From assembly GCA_964496495.1 (NCBI GenBank), contig CAZBZU010000008.1, positions 1 through 64,000 of the forward strand: a DNA stretch of 64,000 nt, written 5' to 3'. Position numbers and translations under genes: made by a program. Shown here in pieces: positions 27,484 to 33,786 of this stretch (the first letter of the stretch is position 1; the number at the start of each line of letters is the position of its first letter). This DNA comes from JASBRS01 sp964496495. GTDB lineage: Bacteria > Deinococcota > Deinococci > Deinococcales > Trueperaceae. A model generated the notes under the pieces. The model had not been told where the DNA came from. It searched no databases and saw nothing but the letters and a program-made list of their open reading frames with translations.

Positions 27484-28023
27484 ATGTCGCGCAAGAAGAT
27501 TGGTGTAAGGCTCAAGGCCGCCCACGAAGCATTCCACGCCCTAGTAGACGAGGTGCTGGCCCGCTCAGGTCTCTCGTCGTCGGATCCGGCCGGCGGCGGG
27601 ATCGCCGAGATCATTCTCGACTACCCCTTGACCTGGGCCTTCGGTCAGCTCGACGTAATGAACAGTATCGAGCGCGCTCGCACACTCGTTGTTACCCAGG
27701 CGGTGCATCCGGCCTACCATGACTGCTTGGCCAGCTACCACGTCAGCGGCGTCGTCGAGTCGACCAACGAGGCAGCCATGTTGAGTGGCGTCTACGCCGC
27801 CGCATCGGCCCAACGCTCGTACCACATGAAATCCGACTTAACCTACATGGAACTCCGGGTCACGCGCTTGCTGCTCAAGGGCCTAGACACCACGCGCGCC
27901 GCGAGCCAACTCAGCATCTCCTTCAAGACCGTAAACGCACACGTGTCGAACGTGCTCGGCAAGCTCGGATACGAGAACCGCGCGCAGCTCGTTGCAGGCC
28001 TGCTCGGCCACCATCAGGCATAG
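27484..28023 (+). CDS. Orphan LuxR-type HTH protein with degenerate receiver-like N-terminus
   Basis: 179 residues. The C-terminal 60 residues form a LuxR/FixJ HTH (LTYMELRVTRLLLKGLDTTRAA, then SISFKTVNAHVSNVLGKLGY). Residues 60-110 (ARTLVVTQAVHPAYHDCL, SGVVESTNEAAMLSGVYAAA) look like the second half of a receiver domain, but no phosphoacceptor Asp in a canonical context is visible. No histidine kinase is nearby. The ATG has TAGGAGGGAG. First gene of the lower-GC island. Alternative: a GerE-type stand-alone regulator. Confidence 0.75.
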   Translation: MSRKKIGVRLKAAHEAFHALVDEVLARSGLSSSDPAGGGIAEIILDYPLTWAFGQLDVMNSIERARTLVVTQAVHPAYHDCLASYHVSGVVESTNEAAMLSGVYAAASAQRSYHMKSDLTYMELRVTRLLLKGLDTTRAASQLSISFKTVNAHVSNVLGKLGYENRAQLVAGLLGHHQA

Positions 28024-28041
28024 ACGCCAGATCATCCAGTA

Positions 28042-28141
28042 GCGCCGCTCCACGCCCCTGGGGCGGCGCATCGCCGTTGCCTGCCAACATCCAAACAGCC
28101 CCTGGAGCCGCCTTGGCACCTGTCCAGCCGCATGGCTGGAC
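28042..28141. terminator. Tandem hairpins between convergent genes
   Basis: Two strong stem-loops: GCGCCGC (28042-28048) with GCGGCGC (28063-28069), and GTCCAGCC-gcat-GGCTGGAC (28122-28141). Neither has a T-run, but the position between convergent genes fits a bidirectional terminator. Confidence 0.4.
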
Positions 28142-28171
28142 GCCTGGGCGCGTCAATTTCACTTCTCAGGC

Positions 28172-30643
28172 TCAGCCGAGCTCCGCCTCCCAGCGCTTGC
28201 GGATCCGCCTGATGCGCGCATTCACCAGTGGCCGACGCGGGTCGTTCGGAGGAAGGTGCAAGCGCGTCTCCTCCCACAGTTCAAGATCATCGCCCTGCTG
28301 GGTTGCGAGATCGATCATGGCGTCCGGATCTCCAGAGGCCAGGACCGCCTGCCGCAGACTCTCCTCAAGATGCTCCCGCAGTTCCACAACGGCCGGCGCC
28401 TCGGATTCTGCCAGGAGAGGCCCGTGGTAGAGCTCAAGGGCCGCTTGCACTCTGCCCGTACGCAGATGCTCCAGCGCCTCCAGGAAGTCTGCCCTGTACG
28501 TCTCACCGATCCGGTAGGGGCGCGACTCGATGCGAAGCAACCGGCGCGCACGCGAGATAGTGACTTTGAGCGTACTTGCGTTCGCACGGTCACCGTACAA
28601 AGCGAGAGCAAGCTGCTGACTCCGGATCCCTTCCGGGTTTGCAGCCAACACGGCGAGCAACTCAGCGAAGCGGAGGCTGAGGCTGTCCTCGGCATCGCGA
28701 TTGCGCAGGTAGCGCCTGCCAAGGACGCGCAACTCGATCTCGGGCTCGCCTCTCCGAAACATGCGCTTGAGCTGAGCGACCTCGGGTCCAGTTCCCCCCA
28801 ACAGAAGCCAGCCAGAGTCCCCTAGGTCCGCAATGAACCGCGCGTTTTCCTCGAGAAGCTGGCGAGCCTCTTCCGAACGCCCTTGGCGAACCAGCAAACG
28901 TCCCAGGTGCAAGGCGCCTTGTGCCCTGTGCGGCCCAAGCGGCCGAATGCGCATTGAGCTCAAGGATGCTCGCAGGAGCCGCTCCCCCTTATCTGCGTCG
29001 GACCGAGCGAGCGCGCACCCTAGAGCCAGGGTCGCAGCAGTATGTTGATATCCGCCGGAAAGGTCGCCGATCTCGCTTGCCTCCGATGCGGTCCGAATAG
29101 CTCGATCCACATCGCCCTGCACGAGTCGTGCAAGCACCAGATCATTTGCCAGAGTTGGGTACATTCCTCGGGTCGAACCTTCCAGGTTCATGCGGTAGTA
29201 CGCGACCGCGTCATCGTAGCGGCCATCCACAATTGCGAGATCTCCGAGGGTCGAGATCACCCCCTCTACCATAGGGATCCCTACCATGCTCTTGGATATC
29301 TTGACTGTCTCGAGCACCTGCCGTGCAAGATGTACCGCTCCAACCAGCAGACGCGCATAGCCGCAGACACCGATTGCGGCAACACGAAGCAGCTCTTCGC
29401 GCAGTTCGTGAACCCCATACTGCCGTACTGCCCACGCTCCCCAGTGCTGCGCACGCTCATAGCGCCCCCCGAATAGATGGACCTGTGCCATGCCTGCCGA
29501 CGCGCCCACGACGTGACGCGGGCGACCCGCCACCTCGGCGAGCTCGATTGCCTCCCTGTAGAGCGACGCTGCTGTATCCAGGTCACCCCGAAACTCGCTA
29601 ATGAACGCAAGCGCTCGGGCTGTCTCTGCGCTCTGCTTTGCGCGGTGAGCACGGGTTGCCTCGGCCAGGGAGCTGTCTCTCACGTCGGCGGTTGCCCGGA
29701 GTGCCCGTAGGTCCGGGGCCTCGTGGTTCTCAAGGTACCGGTTCACATGTGGTAGAACCGAACGCCATTCGTTCACGGCCATTGCAGCGTTGAAGAGCCA
29801 ATACATTGAACGCTCATCGCGAAGCGCCCACCTGGGAACATCGGACAGGAACCGCCAGAGCCTCTCAAACTGGCCCAATTCGAAGTACGCATTGGCGGCG
29901 TCGTCCAGCACCTCGCCAATGCGTGTCGGCGCCTGGTCCACAGCAAACTCAAATGCTTCGATCCACCGCCTCCGAGCTACCAAAGCATCAATCACGCCGT
30001 TCGCGCCCTGCCTGAAGGCAGCGCCAATCTGTCCTGCCAGCCCCTTCGCCTCACCTGACTTGCCATTGTCGAGCATCAACCTCGACTCAACCGACAACAA
30101 TGCTCCACCGGCATCGTTGACAGCCAGGCAGATATCGGCTGTACTGCACTCACCGCCGAACAGATCTACTGCCTCATCGATCGTCACCTTCAATTTCGAC
30201 CGCTCTACCCGATGAATGCGCTCAATCGAATCAAACTCGTTGACGTGTGAAGCTGTGTGCACAAGGAACCTGCTCGTGGGGCCAAACAAGCCAGACAGGC
30301 GACTAACCAGCTCCGGCATCTTCTCAGCCCCACTTACAGCGATGGTGAGCGGTTCAAGCGCGGGCAGATAGGACGCTAGGGCAGCCAGGGCGTAGTCGGT
30401 ATCGATGCCAAGGCCAAACAGAGGTGAACCGAGTCCTCTCCTCACAGCCTCAGACACAGCGTTCCCAACCACCACAGAGTCAGAGCAATCCACTTCCCGA
30501 AGGTCAATCCAAATCAAGGGCTGCACGGGGTCGCGCAATCCTGCGAGCAGCCTGGACACCCCCCACTCATCTCCGGCCTCGATGATCACCGGAGACGGCG
30601 TGTCAAGGATGGTCTCGCGGACTCGCTCGAACCACGTCCTCAT
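28172..30643 (-). CDS. Large regulator: degenerate NTPase-like region, TPR repeats, C-terminal SARP/OmpR-type winged helix
   Basis: 823 residues. Residues 1-200 resemble the NTPase module of MalT/AfsR-type STAND regulators (WIDLREVD, LTIAVSGAEKM, RFLVHTASHVNEF) but lack a Walker A loop; the expected site reads IIEAGDEWGVSRLL. Residues about 230-620 are helical TPR-like repeats (ARALAFISEFRGDLDTAASL; LGDLAIVDGRYDDAVAYY; LARLVQGDVDRAIRTASEA). From about 635 comes a winged helix (LRVLGRRYL, SLRFAELLAVLAANPEGI, STLKVTISRARRLL) followed by a short BTAD-like helical tail. This reverses the usual SARP order, where the DNA-binding domain is N-terminal. Likely a ligand- or peptide-responsive activator that does not hydrolyse ATP. 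Base composition is lower in GC than flanking genes. Confidence 0.72.
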   Translation of the reverse strand: MRTWFERVRETILDTPSPVIIEAGDEWGVSRLLAGLRDPVQPLIWIDLREVDCSDSVVVGNAVSEAVRRGLGSPLFGLGIDTDYALAALASYLPALEPLTIAVSGAEKMPELVSRLSGLFGPTSRFLVHTASHVNEFDSIERIHRVERSKLKVTIDEAVDLFGGECSTADICLAVNDAGGALLSVESRLMLDNGKSGEAKGLAGQIGAAFRQGANGVIDALVARRRWIEAFEFAVDQAPTRIGEVLDDAANAYFELGQFERLWRFLSDVPRWALRDERSMYWLFNAAMAVNEWRSVLPHVNRYLENHEAPDLRALRATADVRDSSLAEATRAHRAKQSAETARALAFISEFRGDLDTAASLYREAIELAEVAGRPRHVVGASAGMAQVHLFGGRYERAQHWGAWAVRQYGVHELREELLRVAAIGVCGYARLLVGAVHLARQVLETVKISKSMVGIPMVEGVISTLGDLAIVDGRYDDAVAYYRMNLEGSTRGMYPTLANDLVLARLVQGDVDRAIRTASEASEIGDLSGGYQHTAATLALGCALARSDADKGERLLRASLSSMRIRPLGPHRAQGALHLGRLLVRQGRSEEARQLLEENARFIADLGDSGWLLLGGTGPEVAQLKRMFRRGEPEIELRVLGRRYLRNRDAEDSLSLRFAELLAVLAANPEGIRSQQLALALYGDRANASTLKVTISRARRLLRIESRPYRIGETYRADFLEALEHLRTGRVQAALELYHGPLLAESEAPAVVELREHLEESLRQAVLASGDPDAMIDLATQQGDDLELWEETRLHLPPNDPRRPLVNARIRRIRKRWEAELG

Positions 30644-30728
30644 CTACACCCCTTCCACCATCAGGCACTTACCATGCCTATCCCTGACGAACCCTGCGAT
30701 TCTCAGGCCAAGTGCACGCACAGCCAAT

Positions 30729-31916
30729 ATGCTCAACAGGATGGCTCTATCGTCACAGTCGCTTAGCCGGCGCGTGAAGGCATACTTACGCCACCGAAAG
30801 CTAGCTCTCTTCGTTCCGACGCTGCCAGGGCTCGAGCGAGTCACCGGAGCTGAACTCGCGGACCTCGGCTACCAACCAGCCACGACAAGGGGCGGCGCCT
30901 CCATTCTTGGCGACCTTTCCTCGGTGTACAGGGTCAATGTCGGCCTCCGAAGCGGTAATCGGGTACTCCTACGTGTCGGTCGATTCTTGGCCCAGAACTA
31001 CCCCATGCTCTACAATCACGCACGCAGCATCAAATGGGAGGTCCTGCTAGGCAATTGCCCAAGTGTAAGCGTGAAGGCGAGTTCGTCAGAGTCACGCCTA
31101 AGGCGCTCCTCCCACTTGGAGAGCACGGTGTTTGACGCAATTCTAGATCACCTCCTACCCCTCGGGCTCTCGCCTGCGTTTGCGCGTACAGCTCCTTTGA
31201 CGGTAATGGTAAGGCTTGTGCAAGACAGGTGCGTACTAAGCCTGGACACGACAGGCTTCCACTTGCACAGACGTGGCTACCGCGAAGTTTCTACCGAGGC
31301 GCCACTTCGAGAGACCACAGCCGCGGCAATACTGCTTCGAGCCGGGGCCGGCGATTACGATGTCGTCGTGGATCCGTTCTGCGGTTCAGGGACCCTCCTG
31401 GTCGAAGCTGAACGCATCGCCCGCAAAGTTCCGCCGGGGCTGCATCGGCCACTCGCGATCGAGCACAGTCCTCTGCACTCAAGTGGAAAGCTGAATCAGG
31501 AGATCAGGATGCTCCTGCGCGACGTGAGGGATTCCCGGCAACAGCTCCTGGGGCTAGACATCTCGTATCGAGCCGTGGAAACCGCCAGGCTAGTCTGCAG
31601 GCGAGCCGGGTGCAGAAGCGTGTCTATTCGAGCTGGAGATGCCAGAGCAGTCGACTTCAATGCTATCGCACACGGCGTCTCCAGACTCATTGTCTCAAAT
31701 CTGCCCTACGGCAGACGCGTAGGCTCGGAAGCCAGTACCCGTCAGCTCATCAGAGACTTCGCGTCGTTGCTTGCCCTGAAAGCCCGAGGATGGCACTACG
31801 CCATCCTGTCAGCCTCAGATATGCCGCTTCAGCACCCTGCGCTCCATACGGCAAGCACCATGTCTTTCAGGAACGGTGGAATACCTGTCACTGCCTACTT
31901 TGGCGAAGTCGTCTAG
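30729..31916 (+). CDS. THUMP/RlmL-TrmN-type RNA methyltransferase
   Basis: 395 residues from the ATG at 30729 (a second ATG at 30741 is equally possible). The N-terminal region (LALFVPTLPGLERVTGAELADL) and residues 60-150 fit a ferredoxin-like plus THUMP RNA-binding module. The SAM domain shows VVDPFCGSGTLLVEAERIA and the NPPY-like IVSNLPYGRRVG, the base-flipping motif of N2-guanine methyltransferases. It likely modifies tRNA G6 or 23S rRNA. It is divergent from the large regulator and has the island's lower GC, so it may be an acquired or duplicated copy. The frame stays open upstream, but that part is antisense to the regulator and not credible. Confidence 0.82.
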   Translation: MLNRMALSSQSLSRRVKAYLRHRKLALFVPTLPGLERVTGAELADLGYQPATTRGGASILGDLSSVYRVNVGLRSGNRVLLRVGRFLAQNYPMLYNHARSIKWEVLLGNCPSVSVKASSSESRLRRSSHLESTVFDAILDHLLPLGLSPAFARTAPLTVMVRLVQDRCVLSLDTTGFHLHRRGYREVSTEAPLRETTAAAILLRAGAGDYDVVVDPFCGSGTLLVEAERIARKVPPGLHRPLAIEHSPLHSSGKLNQEIRMLLRDVRDSRQQLLGLDISYRAVETARLVCRRAGCRSVSIRAGDARAVDFNAIAHGVSRLIVSNLPYGRRVGSEASTRQLIRDFASLLALKARGWHYAILSASDMPLQHPALHTASTMSFRNGGIPVTAYFGEVV

Positions 31917-31955
31917 TGGCAGGAAGTCACGGTCGGAGCACGACTACGCCCGGCT

Positions 31956-32999
31956 CTAGCCCGTGTACTGGACGGCGCGCCCCGGTTGCGAAACACTCTC
32001 GAGGCCGCTAGCAGCCTGCAGACCGGCTGCGCACTCGATGCTTCCTTCCTCCACAAGCGAACGGAAAGCTGACACGACGACGGGGTCGAACTGCGTTCCG
32101 GAACCGTTCGTTACATACTGCAGCGCCTGGTTGCCAGGCATCGGGCTGCGGTACGGCCTATCACTTGTCAAGGCTTCGAACACGTCTACCACGGCAATGA
32201 TTCTAGCCAGTTCCGGTATCTCATCACTCCGCAGGCCGAGCGGGTACCCCAAGCCGTCCCACCTCTCGTGGTGCGCTCGAACCACGTCTGCGATAGGTCG
32301 AAACGCGGACGATACTGATGTCAGGAGGTCCGCGCCATAGGACGGGTGCCTCCTTATCTCGGCAAACTCGTCTTCTGAGAGGCGTCCGTTCTTGAGCAGG
32401 ATGTAGTCTGGTACGGCAATCTTGCCAAGATCGTGAAGCAGAGCGGCCCACCGGAGGACCTCGACGTCGGCGTCAGACAACCCCAGCGCCCAGCCGACAG
32501 CAACCGCATTCCTCGCCACCCTCCTGCAATGCCCCTGGGTGTGGTGGTCCCTAACCTCAACAGTGCGCGCAAGGCTCTCGAGGACCCTCTCGCGACCAGA
32601 GACAGCGTCACCGGTTGACCTACTCCCACTAGCCGTGCTTGGTCCAGTTCGGCGTGCCCGGAAGAACCATGCACACGCACTGGCAAACGCAATGTACATG
32701 ACCGGCTCGGCAACCGCCCACTCCGCGGAGCCATGGCCAACAAGAGGCGAGGTCGCCGCCGCTGCTATGCCAGTCGCCATTGCTCCCGAAACGCCGAATG
32801 CCCAGGTGGCGAGCAGGATGGGAATGTATGCGAATTGCGTCTTGAGATCTTGTCCGAACGGAGCTGCCAAGCCCACAACGACGACTGCGCTAAGCGCGAG
32901 AAGCAGCAGGAGCGCCCGCGGTTGGCTCAACCACGTGCGCCCTCTATCGTCACGTATCAACCGCAAAGCCTCGCGTGCAAGTCTGCTCCGACCACTCAT
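31956..32999 (-). CDS. Membrane-anchored HD-GYP cyclic-di-GMP phosphodiesterase
   Basis: 347 residues. Three or four hydrophobic helices span residues 28-115 (LLLLLALSAVVVVGLAAPFG; FAYIPILLATWAFGVSGAMAT; MYIAFASACAWFF). A full HD-GYP domain follows at about 140-320: HDLGKIAVPDYILLKNGRLS, the second-shell histidines in AHHERWDGLGYP (HHExxxxxGYP), and VVDVFEALTSDRPYR. All catalytic metal ligands appear intact, so it should hydrolyse cyclic-di-GMP. The ATG follows GGGGAG. A structured leader precedes it. Confidence 0.9.
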   Translation of the reverse strand: MSGRSRLAREALRLIRDDRGRTWLSQPRALLLLLALSAVVVVGLAAPFGQDLKTQFAYIPILLATWAFGVSGAMATGIAAAATSPLVGHGSAEWAVAEPVMYIAFASACAWFFRARRTGPSTASGSRSTGDAVSGRERVLESLARTVEVRDHHTQGHCRRVARNAVAVGWALGLSDADVEVLRWAALLHDLGKIAVPDYILLKNGRLSEDEFAEIRRHPSYGADLLTSVSSAFRPIADVVRAHHERWDGLGYPLGLRSDEIPELARIIAVVDVFEALTSDRPYRSPMPGNQALQYVTNGSGTQFDPVVVSAFRSLVEEGSIECAAGLQAASGLESVSQPGRAVQYTG

Positions 33000-33060
33000 G
33001 TCGGGCTCCCCAATCCTGACTTCAACGTGCAGGAGGATTTCGGGAAGTACACGCGATGCA

Positions 33061-33164
33061 CGGCTAACGCCTCCCTTCGGCGTAGCCGCAACGTAGCAGG
33101 GCAGCGCTTATTGTCCGCATATACGCCGCCCTGCACGCACCAACCGTGGTGCGACTGCTACGTT
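33061..33164 (-). ncRNA. Structured leader RNA candidate upstream of the HD-GYP gene
   Basis: Read on the minus strand, AACGTAGCA (33164-33156) pairs perfectly with TGCTACGTT (33098-33090), closing a junction. Inside are a 7-bp hairpin CGCACCA/TGGTGCG with a 4-nt loop (33153-33136) and a GGGC/GCCC arm (33131-33128 with 33102-33099). A further 10-bp stem with one bulge follows (33088-33079 with 33071-33061). The last stem ends 61 nt before the HD-GYP ATG. No known riboswitch consensus was recognised. Confidence 0.4.
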
Positions 33165-33216
33165 ATACTCTGTTTAGCAGATGATGCCAGTGCTAGTCCC
33201 TGCTCAAGAACTTGGC

Positions 33217-33318
33217 TTACCTAGAGTGCATACTCACACCCGCGGAAGCGATGAAGGGAAGTGCCGCCAGAAGTGCAAACAACACTGCAGCGAAGATGCG
33301 CTTACCGGTGTTCTTCAT
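33217..33318 (-). CDS. Small secreted peptide (33 aa) with signal peptide; putative heptapeptide pheromone precursor
   Basis: Begins MKNTGKRIF, continues with the hydrophobic core AAVLFALLAALPFIA and a signal-peptidase-I-like site (IASA, then G), leaving a seven-residue mature product GVSMHSR. The ribosome binding site GGGAGGA (33334-33328) lies 9 nt before the ATG. A textbook promoter (TTGACG, 17 bp, TAGTCT) lies about 240 nt upstream on the same strand. Neighbours are a TPR/winged-helix regulator (divergent) and an HD-GYP enzyme (downstream, same strand). Short ORFs can arise by chance, but signal peptide, ribosome binding site and promoter together argue for a real gene. A pheromone role is inferred. 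Confidence 0.6.
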   Translation of the reverse strand: MKNTGKRIFAAVLFALLAALPFIASAGVSMHSR

Positions 33319-33564
33319 GTGATCCCATCCTCCCGATTGGCTCTTGCGAGCCATGACCTACCGATCCAGGTTTCCCAGATCCTGGAAAGGCTGTTGCCGG
33401 GCTCCCAGCCCAACAACCCCTTGGCGGAAGCACCGCCACCCTTCTTACTTGGAGTCAGTAAGGAATACGGACCTGAACTCCTCCGCCAACTCCCATCTCT
33501 TCCTCGCGGGGTCGCCGTTCAACCCCGAACCGAACGAGCCTCCCAACCCGTTCGATTGCGTCGT
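33319..33564 (-). other. Long leader of the secreted-peptide gene with possible upstream ORFs
   Basis: About 240 nt lie between the promoter and the peptide ATG. One minus-strand frame reads without stops from a TTG at 33546 to a TAA at 33447-33445 (33 codons, Gly/Ser-rich start LGGSFGSGLNGDP, amphipathic end). A second frame covers most of the rest, includes GLLGWEPGNSLSRIWETWIG, and stops with a TGA overlapping the peptide ATG (ATGA). Neither has a convincing start codon plus ribosome binding site. No other feature is seen in 33319-33786 except the two promoters listed. Confidence 0.3.
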
Positions 33565-33593
33565 AGACTAGCACAGCGGGGGCCAAGCGTCAA
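33565..33593 (-). promoter_or_regulatory. Promoter of the secreted-peptide transcript
   Basis: TTGACG (33593-33588), 17-bp spacer, TAGTCT (33570-33565) with an upstream TG (extended -10). It is one of few places in the window with both a good -35 and -10. Confidence 0.6.
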
Positions 33594-33675
33594 CTGGAAT
33601 CGGGCCTACAGCAACTGTCAACGGTACGTATATATCGCCTTCTGGACAGGCATCTCAGGATGCGACTGTGGTCGA

Positions 33676-33706
33676 TTGCTCGCGGTTCTCTTTCGGAAGA
33701 TATTAT
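33676..33706 (+). promoter_or_regulatory. Possible promoter of the TPR regulator gene
   Basis: TTGCTC (33676-33681), 19-bp spacer, TATTAT (33701-33706). The spacer is longer than ideal, so the call is weak. Confidence 0.3.
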
Positions 33707-33786
33707 CCTCAACCTCGTACGCCAATGGGGGAAGGCAAGGGACTCCGGGCAACACTTGGTAGGGCCGCGGAAAGGATTCCACCCTC

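Noticed and set aside
30405..30728. N-terminal extension of the RNA methyltransferase
   Set aside because: The open frame is antisense to the upstream regulator's coding region and its promoter; residues are Ser/Pro/Thr-rich without family similarity.
33061..33164. Known cyclic-di-GMP (GEMM) riboswitch before the HD-GYP gene
   Set aside because: The GEMM conserved core and tetraloop receptor motifs are not present in either orientation, so only an unclassified structure is claimed.
33181..33762. Plus-strand open frame behind a TATACT box (33164-33169)
   Set aside because: It runs antisense through the secreted-peptide gene and its promoter, has protein-unlike composition and no ribosome binding site; the gap from the -10 box is longer than in the leaderless genes.
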